Positions 10,699-21,688 of a stretch of DNA of 64,000 bases are shown here, piece after piece. A program made the translations under genes and the position numbers. Origin of the DNA: Furcasterigmium furcatum (taxonomy: Eukaryota > Ascomycota > Sordariomycetes > Glomerellales > Plectosphaerellaceae); the NCBI GenBank assembly GCA_001599815.1, contig BCIA01000002.1:3755626-3819625 (forward strand), given 5' to 3'. Every line of letters begins with the position of its first letter. Within the stretch, counting starts at the first letter, position 1. The notes beneath the pieces are model-generated. The model did not search any database and was not told where the DNA came from. It saw only the letters and a program-made list of their open reading frames with translations.

Positions 10699-11215
10699 CT
10701 CGTAGACGTCTGAGGTTGTGGGTATGATGATGATGGAGGAGGCTCAATGGCATGGACTGCCGTGGTTATTTAAACTCATCAACCCATTTTCGACTGCATT
10801 GTAGACAATCCATCAGCATCTAACTGAGTGTTAGTCGGCTCAAAATACCGTGTTCGCTTGCTGGATGGCTGGGCTCATGGGCTCTTCACAGAATAATTGT
10901 TGCCCTTACCGAGACTCGAAATTGAGCCTTGGACTGGTGACTCTAGATCAGCTGTGTGGACAAGGAGCTTATGGTGTTGACAAAGACCAAAGCAATTGCT
11001 CTATTCGTCGGGTAACTCACTCGAGCGGTGCGAGCAAAGCATTTGGGGAGTTGATCAATGAGTCCCGAGTCATTGAGAAAGGACACAACGCAAGTTGCGA
11101 CTGACCCTGGCCAGACCCAAAGTGGTAGGTCGAAACCAGACGTACCAATCGTCACTGAGTGCAAGAAGACTCGATGTATCATTGATATCATTTATTCATT
11201 CAGGCTGTCTCTCTC
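10699..11215. other. Intergenic between F-box gene and ACC deaminase
   Basis: Upstream region of the F-box gene and 3' region of the ACC deaminase-like gene, both on the minus strand. No gene, repeat or RNA seen. Confidence 0.5.
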
Positions 11216-12307
11216 TTACATGTTGGTGTAGGCATTGAGCGCCAGTTGGCCGCCCAGGTGAGCGTACAGCACGTTGCTGCCGGCAGGAATCTCGCCCTTG
11301 CGGATGAGATCCATCATGCCGGCCAGACTCTTGCCCTCGTACACGGGGTCCGTGATGAACCCCTCCGTGCTGGCGCCGAACTTGATCGCGTCGATGGTGA
11401 CCTGGTCCGGCACGCCGTAGATGCCGCCATGGTACCTGTCGTCCAAGATGATGTCCTTCTCCGTGATGTCGCCCTCCTCGAGGCCGATCTTGGCGCCGGT
11501 GAACTTGGCGATGCGCAGGACCTGCTCGAACGTCTGCGGCACGGTGGCCGAGGCGTCGATGCCGATGACCTTGCGCTTGCGGCCGCCCAGTTTCTCGACG
11601 AGCTTGAAGCCGGCGACCATGCCGGCCATGGTGGAGCCCGTCACGGCGCAGACGATGACGGTGTCGAAGAAGACGCCCTGCTCCTTCTCCTGGGCGGCGA
11701 CCTCGAAGGCCCAGCGCGCGAAGCCGAGGCCGCCGAGGGGGTGGTCCGAGGCGCCGGCGGGGATGTAGTAGGGCTTGCCGCCCTTCTCGATGATCTCGGC
11801 CTTGAGGTTGGCGAGGGTGTTCTTGTGCTCGATGCCGAAGCCCGAGGGGTCGAGGCGGATGTCGGCGTTCATGAGGCGCGAGAGCTGGATGTTGCCGACC
11901 TGGTCGTAGCCGGGGTTCTCCCACTCCACCCACTTCTCCTGGACGAGGGCGGCCTTGAGGCCGAGCTTGGTGGCGACGGCGGTGACCTGGCGGGTGTGGT
12001 TGGACTGGACGCCGCCGATGCTCACGAGGGTGTCGCAGCCCTGGGCGAGGGCCTCGGAGGCAAGGTATCTGACGGGGATGTTAGATCTGCCCTCATCAAG
12101 AGGTATGGATTGAGCTCACTCGAGTTTCCTCGTCTTGTTGCCGCCATAGGCCAGGCCGGAGTTGCAGTCCTCGCGCTTGGCGTAGACATTGACCTTTCCG
12201 CCGAGAGCCTGGGAGATGCGGGGGAGGGACTGAATCGGGGAGGGCCCGAAGAGGAAGCTCTCCCTCGGGATACTGGCAAAGGGCTCTGGCAGGGTAACGG
12301 AGGACAT
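11216..12307 (-). CDS. 1-aminocyclopropane-1-carboxylate deaminase-like PLP enzyme
   Basis: Predicted 346 aa, two exons: 12307-12120 and 12068-11216 (51-nt intron; GA|A gives Glu in RKLEYLASEA). This is a fold-type II PLP enzyme. YGGNKTRKLE contains the Schiff-base Lys58, SIGGVQSNHTRQ is the substrate-binding loop, and AVTGSTMAGMVAGF binds the PLP phosphate. The C-terminal TDPVYEGKSLAGMMDLIR is typical of ACC deaminases, and the length matches the family (about 340-360). These enzymes split ACC, the plant ethylene precursor, into 2-oxobutyrate and ammonia; D-cysteine desulfhydrase is the close alternative, and one or two active-site residues separate them. Probably cytosolic, no targeting signal. 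It would let the fungus use ACC as a nitrogen source or lower plant ethylene. The long plus-strand frame over this gene is an antisense shadow. Confidence 0.88.
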
Positions 12308-14461
12308 GGTGGCTGTGATGAGGAGATGAGATGACGAGAAGGAAGATGTTCAGGTACAGCGCAGGAGTGAGGGGGAGGGGTCAGTTCAAGTAGGATTCTC
12401 CGGCCTCACTCATCACGGTGCTGGACAGCGGTCTCGGAATAAAGACGTCAGATGGGACGGCACTGCCGCCGGCATCACGTACATGACTAGCGGCCGAAGA
12501 GCACGGGGACGGACTCCGATGATGGACAGCAGCGGGCTAGCTCCTCAGGAAATGGGGGAGCTTGAAGCGCCAAGTGGCCCCTATTTCTGGCTCCGGAGCC
12601 CTCTTTTGGTGGAGGACGACGTGTCAAAGGGGCTGATAAGCCGTTTTGAGGGGTTGGGGGCTGGTTCTCCGATCTGCACGGGTACCGGCGGGACGCCGTT
12701 GCGGTCCACTGCGTCTTCTTCATTTGTTCGATGCAGTAGCTTGTTGGAAAAGGGCGTCATTTGGGATCTGAGATGGGGGATTCCTTGGCGTAGGATCATC
12801 AAAAGGCGTGTTCTGGGGAGGGGTTTTATCTTGGTTGGTATCACCAAGCGGAGCTTCAGCGACTCCAAATTGCAGCAGCGATTGGCTGAAGTGCCGGATG
12901 CAGGGACCTGGGGATCCATGTATCCTCCTTATCCTCTTCAAGTTCCATTGTCGTGTCGATAGCTGACCTCGAGGTAGGCAGAGGGATCCCGACAACAAGT
13001 TGAGGTTATCAGCCGGGGACAATTCTAACACCGCACTTCTAGTTTGTTGCATTTATTGGGGCTTTATTTCCCATTCCCGAGCAATTGATACCACGCCGTT
13101 GTCCTGCCCATGAGTGCCAGTTGTTATCGCCTCCCCGCACTGGTCTACCACATTTGGTCTCGATGAGAAGACCAGCAGAGGCACATTGGGAGAGATTTGG
13201 ATATGCCATCGAGATCATGGATAAGACTAAGCCATATTCTAGGAGCTTTAGCTGTTCAACACACGCCTTTGTATCTCGCTTTGTGCCTCTTGTCTGAGTC
13301 GCGAAATGTCTCCTCACCCTCCATTTTCAGCCAACGAACCGCTCCACAAAGGGCGCTTCACTGCCGTCGATCCCACGCGACACTTCGCCTCTCCTTCGAG
13401 TCGCCTGTGTCGCTCCGCAGGCGGTTCCATGGCTTCACTTGGATCCACAGTCAAAGGTGTACTCGTCCAAGAGGATTGCAGAAAGGATGGCCGCCCGGGC
13501 TCGGAACGATTACGTGTACCAGACCGCCCATGTATTCTACGACGCTCGTGGAGGAAAAATTGAACGGTCTCAGCTTCTTGCATTCACCCCGGCAGCGAGC
13601 GCAACAATGGCACGGGGATTTCCATCTCCGCTTCCGAAATTCTCATATAAGCAAGCCAGCTTTAAGTCGTTTGTAGTATATCTATTTCCTGTCGCCCAAT
13701 TCAGGTAGAGTCTCAGGCAACAGGCACCAGGGGGTTCCGAGAATGAGCTCGCAGGCACGACAGATGCATGCTCCCACGCTCATCTGAGCCGAGTATATTA
13801 GTAAGATGTTGCTGGCAAGCTGCATTACCGAGCACCCAAGGACCCGAGAGGAGGGTGCACGACGGGAAATCTCTAGTGGTCAACCTTCTAAGGTTGCTGG
13901 TTTCCCAAACCGCGCCTCACGCTCAAGCGGGCCCAAGGTCAGCCGACCGAAGACCACACGGCATCGCGGGGCGTGGATGAGGTGACTGGCAGGCCTAATC
14001 AAGGCCCGGGACACGGGTGCGATTGTTAAATCGGCAGGCAATGCTTGGCGCCGAAGATTGATGTGGCCGGCGAGGAAGAACGGCTGTTCGGGCCGGTCGG
14101 TGACCATTCTCGGCGCCCTCTCCCCCGGGGTCTTGGCCGGAGCGCCGGCCCCACTCGGTGCCGTCACGTCATCTGTCTCGGAGAATCAACTAAGAAGCAC
14201 GCAATACACCCTGGACAGCTCGCAAGACCCCCTGAGCAGCGTGCTTCATGATGACGCGACGAGCTAAATCCGACAAACTTACGACCTCGGGTGTGAGGGG
14301 TAAGGGTTGGAGGGGGATATAAATGACGCCGGATCGCAGTGCGACTGTCTACTCCTCGAACTCATCTTCAACTATACCGATTCTTGCGCTTTGTGGCCTA
14401 AAATACACCCGCTATACACCGAGATCCAAGTAGCGTCTTATCTTGTACATATACACTCACA
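12308..14461. other. 2.1-kb intergenic region between divergent genes
   Basis: Shared upstream region of the ACC deaminase-like gene (minus) and the dioxygenase gene (plus). Several open frames of 60-160 codons occur (for example 12483-12962 and 13197-13676), but none shows a family motif, targeting signal or splice structure I can defend. Composition is normal, with no RIP-like patch. Confidence 0.5.
14328..14334 (+). promoter_or_regulatory. TATA box of the TauD-type dioxygenase gene
   Basis: TATAAAT, 134 bases before the ATG at 14462, within an otherwise GC-balanced promoter. Confidence 0.45.
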
Positions 14462-15775
14462 ATGGCTCCCGGTGCCCTTGTCGAAGAGTCTCACCCCGCT
14501 CCCCTTGTGTGGAAGGGGAAGAACAGCGAGGCGCCCAAGGAAGTCTTCCCCGACGGCATTCGAACATCAGGCCAGCACAACCCCCTGTACGACCACCTCA
14601 GACCCTACGAAGACTTCCCCAAGGAGATCTCCGGGCCTACTCTGTGGAAGAAGGAGGACTACGAGAACAACCCCGAGCGATGGACACATCCCTTCACCTC
14701 TGAGGAGATCGAGGAGCTCAGCCAGACGGCGGACCAATTTATCGCCAGCGGCACGCCGTTGACTGGCATCTCAAAGGTATGCTCCCTGTGCCGCAATGGC
14801 CATATCAGTGGCTGACAATTGGCCAGGAAAACTTCCCCCTCCCCCGTCTCAGCAAGGCCCTCGACCAGCTCCGCGACGATCTCATCAACGGCAAGGGCTT
14901 CATCCTCTTCAAGAACTTCCCCGCCCAACAATGGGGCCCTCACAAGAACGCCGTCGCGTACATGGGTCTCGGCACCTACATCGGCTACTTCGTGTCCCAG
15001 AACGGCCGCGGCCACGTGCTCGGCCACGTCAAGGACGTCGGCGAGGACGCCACGCAGATCGACAAGGTGCGCATCTACCGCACGACGGCGCGGCAGTTCT
15101 TCCACGCCGACGACGGCGACGTCGTCGGCCTCCTCTGCGTGCACCGCGCCCAGGAGGGCGGCGAGAGCGACATCGTCAGCATCCACAACGTCTGGAACGA
15201 CCTGCAGAAGAACAACCCCGACGTCGCCAGGCTGCTCACCGAGCCCGTCTGGTACTTCGACCGCAAGGGCGAGGTGTCCGAGGGCCAGGACAACTGGACC
15301 AAGCAGCCCGTATTCTACATCGAGGACGGCGGCAAGGGGCGCGTGTACTGCAAGTGGGACCCGTACTACGTCCGCTCCCTGACGCGGTTCTCTGACAAGG
15401 GGCTTATCCCCGCCCTGAGCGAGGAGCAGCTGCATGCGCTCAAGACGCTCGAGGACACGTGCCAGAAGCTGGCGCTGCACATGATTCTGGAGGTCGGCGA
15501 TATTCAGTTCGTCGCGAACACGCACCTGCTGCACGCCAGGACGGCATACAAGGGTGAGTTTGCCGTGGTTTACCGAGCACCAAATGAATGATGCGCTGAC
15601 GAGAGACACAGACTTCCCCCCTCCCTCGCCGCGAAGGCATCTGCTCCGTCTTTGGTTGTCTACCCCCGAGACGGAGGGTGGCTGGGCCCTGCCTTTCCAC
15701 GACAGCAAGGAGAAGAAGCGTGGTGGCATCCAGGTGAACAACAACCCGCCGAGGGCGCCGCTGGATGCCGAGTAA
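14462..15775 (+). CDS. TauD/TfdA-family Fe(II)/2-oxoglutarate dioxygenase
   Basis: Predicted 401 aa; exons 14462-14776, 14827-15553 and 15612-15775 (50- and 58-nt introns with CTGAC branch sites). The iron triad is visible: His198-x-Asp200 in QFFHADDGDVVG and the distal His341 in THLLHART. The 2-oxoglutarate arginine lies in the last exon (RRHLLRLWLS). The N-terminal 105 residues (LWKKEDYENNPERWTHPFT) are typical of the fungal clavaminate-synthase-like / TfdA group. These enzymes hydroxylate small acids such as taurine or other sulfonates; the substrate cannot be read from sequence. The C-terminus GGIQVNNNPPRAPLDAE matches the family. The last intron places the catalytic Arg in its own short exon. 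A 413-codon minus-strand frame over the gene is a shadow. Confidence 0.88.
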
Positions 15776-15912
15776 GAGGATGTAGAACAAAAGAATAAGA
15801 AGAAAAGAGCAGCATAGAAAGCGGCGACGCAGATTGTACCACGAGAACACGAGCATAATGAAGCATTTATCCAACTCGGCTCTACGTTGAGATGCCGCAT
15901 GGGAATTATTTA

Positions 15913-17253
15913 TCATTGAGACTCCGGGCTTAGGGGGGCTTCTTGGTCCGGCTCGTCAGTTTCCAGCTCCACAAGCTGCGACTCGGCTGTCCAGATCAAG
16001 CCCCGATACATCTCAGTCTCGGGGTCCGAGAGCCAGGTGCCAGGCGTCATCACGCCGTCCACGCCCACCTCCCAGATGTCTTCCGTCACCAGCTGCGCCC
16101 AGTGGGAGAGTATTTCAGCCAGGCGCGGGGACCGATACTTGCCCCAAGGTCGGTGCCCAAAGTGCGAGAAGACCTCGTCCTTCCCGTCGGGGGCCAGAAG
16201 CCACGTGCAGTCGGCGTTGTCTCCCGTCCACTTGTCGGCGATGTAGAGGCCGGCGTGGCGGGATACTGTCTTCTTCGCGCTGCCCCAGTCTTTGTCGAAG
16301 TGCATGTTCGACTCTGACGTGTCCTGCTGTACGGCACCCGCAGTTGCTGGAAGGATGAGGCTGCATTGTTCCATGCCTTCCTCGCCAGCGGCGTAGGTCA
16401 GTCGCCAGGACGTGGGATCCTCGGAGCCGTAGACCGCGTCGAAAGATTCTGGGGTGAATGTGGTGACCCCAGGGGCTACATTTGCGAATGACGGCCGTCT
16501 CGCCGTGGTCAAGAACGCTTTGGCAAACGAGCTGATGCTGTATGCGCTGACGAGATCCATCGAGAGCGGCTCTTGAAGAGGCAATGGCGGTGCATCTTCA
16601 GGCGCCGGAAGCCGACTCTCGATTGCGGTGATGAGATCGTCCCAAGCAGCCACGGCCTCGTCCAGATCATGGGAGACCCATCCTCGTATCGTGAACGCCA
16701 TGGAGGGCTGAGAGGTCTGCGAAGTGTCCCACACGTACTTGCCGCGCTCCCACATGTACAGCGCCTCGTCGAGGACGACCTCGAGCGGCACCCAGAAGGC
16801 CTCGTTCTGAAGCCCCAGGCCTTCCATGTGGCCCCAGCAGACCAGGTTGGTGTCCAGGTCGAAGTACAGACCGCCATTCATGGGCTTGGAGAAGGTGTTC
16901 TCAGGGTACAACAGGATGAAGCGCCAGCCATCGTACACCTCGTGGAACGGGCTGTCGAACCAGAAGGGGCGTGGCTGGAGCATCTCAGGCGTCAGGGGCA
17001 GCCCATCCTCGGCGTACACGTCAATCAGCGACAGGAACTGGTACAGGAGAGAGTCTTCCGGGATCTGCACGTCGTTTGGCCAGTGCGGCGCGGCATTTCG
17101 CATCTGGGGGATGACATCTCGACGAACGGCGTAGGGAGAGCCGAGGGCCGGGAACGAGGCGTCGATGGCTTTGACGAGGAGTTGGTTGTGAAGATTGGCG
17201 CACCGGACCGGGTCGAACTGGATGTCTGGCACGGCGACCCAGTCCACGGACAT
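15913..17253 (-). CDS. Unrecognised 446-aa soluble protein
   Basis: Single-exon gene; start chosen at ATG 17253 (MSVDWVAVPDIQF) because residues before it read like leader sequence. The protein is acidic, rich in Trp, Pro and Asp, with no signal peptide, membrane segment or repeat. Blocks that look conserved are HEVYDGWRFILLYPEN, GGLYFDLDTNLVCWGHMEG, NADCTWLLAPDGKDEVFSHF and GHRPWGKYRSPRLAEILSHW. I do not recognise a domain. The coding frame is clean and long, with good codon bias, so the gene is probably real. Its stop lies 138 bases beyond the convergent dioxygenase stop. Confidence 0.7.
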   Translation of the reverse strand: MSVDWVAVPDIQFDPVRCANLHNQLLVKAIDASFPALGSPYAVRRDVIPQMRNAAPHWPNDVQIPEDSLLYQFLSLIDVYAEDGLPLTPEMLQPRPFWFDSPFHEVYDGWRFILLYPENTFSKPMNGGLYFDLDTNLVCWGHMEGLGLQNEAFWVPLEVVLDEALYMWERGKYVWDTSQTSQPSMAFTIRGWVSHDLDEAVAAWDDLITAIESRLPAPEDAPPLPLQEPLSMDLVSAYSISSFAKAFLTTARRPSFANVAPGVTTFTPESFDAVYGSEDPTSWRLTYAAGEEGMEQCSLILPATAGAVQQDTSESNMHFDKDWGSAKKTVSRHAGLYIADKWTGDNADCTWLLAPDGKDEVFSHFGHRPWGKYRSPRLAEILSHWAQLVTEDIWEVGVDGVMTPGTWLSDPETEMYRGLIWTAESQLVELETDEPDQEAPLSPESQ

Positions 17254-18198
17254 TTTGTTGAAGAGATGAGGATGAGACGTGCTATTTACAGGTACTAGTA
17301 CTAGCCTTCTTCTCCTGGCTGAGCGGTGAAGCAGCTGAGGTGTGGCTGCTCCATCGATCGACCGACCACCCACCCTCAGCAGGCTCAACCAATCAATCAA
17401 TCGGTCTCCAAGAAAAGGGCCAAAAAAAAAATTGAGTTTGTAGAGCCGCATTCATTATCGCGCTCCTCTTATCATAGATGTGATCGTCAGCCGGCGAGAC
17501 ACGCAGTAATTAATTATTCCCGGGCAGCGCGACGCAGAATCCAGTACCACCAAACGCCCGGCGCCCTTCTTGCCTTCGTCCTTTGGCCCCCCAACGGACG
17601 GACTGCTAGCGGGTAGATTCGGCGTCTCACCGAATCACCGTGTCCGCCAAGAAACACTTTCCGTCTCGGCTTACCGACCACGGGGCAGCTCTTGGCAAAT
17701 CCTGGAGTTCTGATAGATCAATTCGAGCACGACGGATCTGGGTCTGGGCAATCCCAACTCCACCTTCCGCACCAGGCCAAGCCCCACGTGGGGCGCATCT
17801 TGGAATAAATCCTGACTGAAATTCGCCTCACCACCACTCTCACTCTCTCACACTCATCTTTCTCTCTCTTCCTCTCCCTCTCCCTCTCCCTCTCTCTCCC
17901 ACCCTTTTCCCCCTCGCGCCGTGACACACTGTCATTCTCGAGACCCTCACATCCCCGTTTCAACCGCATCTTTGCCAGAGGCCCACAGCCTCCCTTGAAA
18001 AAAACAACCCAGTTCGATTCCAAATCTTGATGGAGTACGCGACTGTTCGGGATCTTCTCCGCGTTGTCGTCTGCAACTCCGCGTACATGCGACAGCTCAC
18101 CACTACGCCCCGTTAGACCGTTTAGTATTGCACTCGGCAAACCCATACTACTTTATCAACTACTACACACAACAAACGACGCAATCTGAACCATCGAC
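17254..18198. other. Divergent promoter region with pyrimidine tract
   Basis: Shared upstream region of the 446-aa gene (minus) and the ENA ATPase gene (plus). It contains the CT tract listed separately and, between that tract and the ATG at 18199, a probable long leader. No coding gene seen. Confidence 0.5.
17835..17900 (+). repeat. CT-rich pyrimidine tract upstream of the ENA gene
   Basis: About 65 bases of nearly pure C and T (CACTCTCTCACACTC, then CTCTCCCTCTCCC repeats), 300 bases before the ENA ATG. Such tracts are common next to the transcription start of strongly expressed fungal genes. It may be promoter or 5' leader. Confidence 0.55.
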
Positions 18199-21100
18199 AT
18201 GGGCTCCAAGGATGCCAAGCAGCCCGGCGAGGGTCACGTCAGCGGCCAGTCCAACCAGCCAATGACGCAGCCCGCGCACTGCTTGACCCTGGACCAGGTG
18301 GTGCTGGAGATGCGAGCCGACCAGGCTCGCGGGCTGTCCGCGGACGAGGCGACCAGACGACTCGCGGAGCATGGTAAGAACGACCTGGGAGAGGCCCAGA
18401 CGGCGTCCGTCGTCAAGATCCTCATCGCACAGGTCGCCAACGCCATGACCATGGTGCTCCTACTGGCCATGGCCGTGAGCTTTGCCATCCGGAGCTGGAT
18501 CGAGGGAGGTGTCGTCGCCGGCGTCATCGTTCTCAACGTGGTCGTCGGCTTCTTCCAGGAATATTCCGCCGAAAAGACCATGGACTCGTTGCGCTCTCTG
18601 AGCTCTCCGACTGCCCGGGTCATTCGCGATGGTGCATCTCAGGTTATCCCCTCCTCGGACATTGTTCCTGGTGATCTCATTGAGCTCAAGACCGGCGACA
18701 CCATCCCTGCCGATGTTCGGTGCGTATAACTGATTCTAGTCCCCACCCCGAGTGACCCTTTTCTAACGTCCGTCTTTGCCGTCCTGCAGCGTGTTCGAGG
18801 CTGTCAATTTCGAAACCGACGAGGCTCTCCTGACCGGTGAATCTCTTCCTGTTCGTAAGAGGGAGGACATGACCTTCGAGGACAAGACCGGACCCGGAGA
18901 CCGCCTCAACGTCGCATACAGCTCATCCAACGTCACCAAAGGACGCGCCAAGGGTATTGTCTTCGCTACCGGTGTCTTTACGGAAATCGGTGCCATCGCC
19001 GCCCAGCTTCGCGACAAGGAGACCAAGGTCAGGCCTGTCAAGCGCAAGGCCGACGGCAGCGCCAAGCCGCACCGCTATCTCGAAGCCTACACCCTGACGG
19101 TCACTGACGCTGCTGGCCGCTTCCTCGGACTCAACATTGGCACGCCTCTTCAGAAGAAACTGTCCAAGCTGGCCGTGCTGCTCTTCTTCATCGCTGTCGT
19201 GTGTGCCCTCATCGTCCTGGGAGCCAACGAGTTCCGCACTTCCCAGGCTGTCATCATCTATGCGGTGGCTACTGGCTTGTCCATGATTCCAGCTTCGCTC
19301 GTTGTCGTCCTCACCATCACCATGGCTGCAGGTACCAAGCGAATGGTCAAGGTACGCACCGTACGGAGCATGCATCTGTTTACCAATGCTAACCTGGAGA
19401 CAAGCGCAATGTCGTCGTGCGGAACCTCAAGTCTCTCGAGGCCCTCGGAGCGGTGACGGATATCTGTTCCGATAAGACCGGCACCCTGACTCAGGGCAAG
19501 ATGATTGCCCGCGGCGCCTGGATGCCTTCCAAGGGAACTTTCACCATCGAAAACTCGACCGCGCCATTCGATCCTACCGTGGGTGACGTTCGCTTCCACT
19601 CCTCGGCGCCCGCTGCCATCGATCTCAAGGCCGCCGGAGAAGCCTGCGGCGACATCATCCAGCCCGCCGAGGTCGCTTCGTCCGCCCCCGATGCCAGCCT
19701 CGTCGATTTCCTGAATGTCGCCTGTCTCGCTAATCTCGCCACCGTCAACAAGAACAAGGAAGACGCATGGGAGGCCCGGGGCGATCCCACCGAGATCGCC
19801 ATTCAGGTGCTGGCCAGTCGTTTCGGATGGAACCGTGTCGCCCTCACCGGCGATGAGAAGTCCGAATGGCGCGACATCGCCGAGCTTCCCTTCGATTCCG
19901 ACGTGAAGCGCATGTCTGTCGTTATGAAGCGTAAAGACGGTACGAACCACGCGTTCACCAAGGGCGCCGTGGAGCGTGTTATCCAGATCTGCACCAAGTA
20001 CGTCGCGGACGACTCCGGCGCTCTCGTGGACATCGACGGATTCCGCGACACCATCCTGGAGCACATGCAGGCGCTGGCCAGCCTTGGCCTGAGAGTCCTC
20101 GCCCTGGCCAGCAAGCCTCTCCCCGGCGAGGTCCAGTTCAACGACAACCAGGAGGTGGACAGGAGCTCGGTCGAGTCCGACCTGGTCTTCCGCGGTCTCG
20201 TCGGTCTCTATGATCCCCCTCGCCCCGAATCTGCGCCTGCTGTCCGCCAGTGCCATGAAGCCGGCATCGAGGTGCACATGCTGACTGGTGACCATCCCGA
20301 GACCGCCAAGGCTATCGCTATCGAGGTTGGAATTCTCCCGTCGAAGATGCACCTTGTGTCCAAGGACATCGCGGCTGCGATGGTGATGACGGCTGCGCAG
20401 TTCGACGCCCTCTCCGATGACGAGGTCGACCAGCTGCCTGTTTTGCCCCTGGTTATTGCTCGATGCGCGCCTAGCACGAAAGTGCGGATGATCGAGGCGC
20501 TGCATCGTCGCGATCGTTTCTGTGCCATGGTGAGCAGCGCTCTTTACCCTCGTCGTCTTGTTTCTCGTACTGACTCCTTCTCCACAGACTGGCGATGGCG
20601 TGAATGACTCCCCGTCCCTGCGTCGCGCTGACGTTGGCATTGCCATGGGTATGGCTGGTTCTGATGTTGCCAAGGTACGGACCCCTGACCTGTCTTGAGC
20701 GGTAGTCGCGATGACCACTTCGCCCTGATATCCATCCACTGTACTCTTACTGACATACATCCAGGATGCTTCTGATATTGTTCTCTCCGACGATAACTTC
20801 GCCTCGATCCTCGCAGCTATCGAAGAAGGACGCCGTATCTTTGACAACATCCAGAAATTCGTTCTCCACGTCCTGTCTGAGAATGTCGCCCAGGCCGGCA
20901 CACTCCTCGTCGGTCTTGCATTCAAGGACAGCACCGGCCTGTCCGTCTTCCCGCTCGCCCCCGTTCAGGTGGTCTGGATCATCATGGCGACCTCCGGCCT
21001 GCCAGACATGGGTCTCGGCTTCGAGAGAGCGGTCCCGGACATCCTCCAACGCCCTCCCCGATCGCTGAAATCAGGCATCTTCACCATGGAATTCCTGACC

Positions 21101-21688
21101 GACATGGTCGTGTATGGTCTCTGGATCACGCTCCTCTGCCTGGCAAGTTTCGTCCTGGTTGTCTACGGCTTCGGCAACGGAGAACTCGGGGAGGAATGCA
21201 ACGACAGATACTCGCCCTCCTGCGAGACCGTCTTCCGCGCCCGCGCGACGACCTTCGCCTGCCTCACGTGGTTCGCGCTGTTCCTGGCCTGGGAGATGAT
21301 CGACACCCGACGGTCCTTCTTCCGCATGCAGCCCGACTCCAAGCGCTATCTGACACAGTGGATGTTCGACATTTGGAGGAACCAGTTCCTCTTCTGGGCG
21401 ATCATGATCGGCTTCGTCACGCTCTTCCCGCTCCTGTACATCCCGACCCTGAACACCGTCGTGTTCAAGCACCTTCCGATCTCGTGGGAGTGGGGCATCG
21501 TCTTCATCGCCGCGTTCCTGTTCTTCGCGGGCGTGGAGGCGTGGAAGTGGGGAAAGAGAGTGTACTTCCGCCGCCAGGAGCACAAGCAGGTCGGGAGGAA
21601 CTGGAAGGACATGGACATCGAGGAGCGCGTCTTTGGACGGTACTTCGGTGAGTCCGAGGGCGGCAACTCCTCGCAGGAGAAGAAGTAG
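18199..21688 (+). CDS. ENA-type Na+/K+ efflux P-type ATPase
   Basis: Predicted 1072 aa, five exons: 18199-18719, 18790-19351, 19405-20529, 20588-20674 and 20765-21688, all joins in frame. Plasma-membrane P-type (group IID) pump that exports Na+ (also Li+ or K+) with ATP, giving salt and high-pH tolerance. The cation ATPase N-domain opens it (HCLTLDQVVLEMRADQARGL). Then come the actuator loop TGES (DEALLTGESLPV), the phosphorylation site DKTGTLT with Asp384, MLTGDHPETAKAIA and the hinge TGDGVNDSPSLRRADVGIAMG. The gap between TGES and DKTGT and the tail hydrophobic segments (VVYGLWITLLCLASFVL, IVFIAAFLFFAGVEAW) suit ENA rather than PMR1 or PMC1. The split of the hinge block over an 87-nt exon (20588-20674) makes it easy to misannotate. 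Long antisense frames over exons 2-4 are shadows. Confidence 0.92.

Noticed and set aside
11246..12334. 362-codon plus-strand frame rich in Ala, Gly, Val, Asp, Glu
   Set aside because: Antisense to the ACC deaminase gene; low-complexity shadow composition.
12483..13676. Several 85-159-codon frames between the ACC deaminase and dioxygenase genes
   Set aside because: Overlapping frames on both strands with no motif, signal peptide or splice structure.
14659..15900. 413-codon minus-strand frame
   Set aside because: Antisense to the TauD-type dioxygenase exons, whose iron ligands and splice sites are clear.
19258..20934. 558-codon minus-strand open frame
   Set aside because: Exactly antisense to ENA exons with conserved P-type ATPase motifs; composition is that of a shadow frame.
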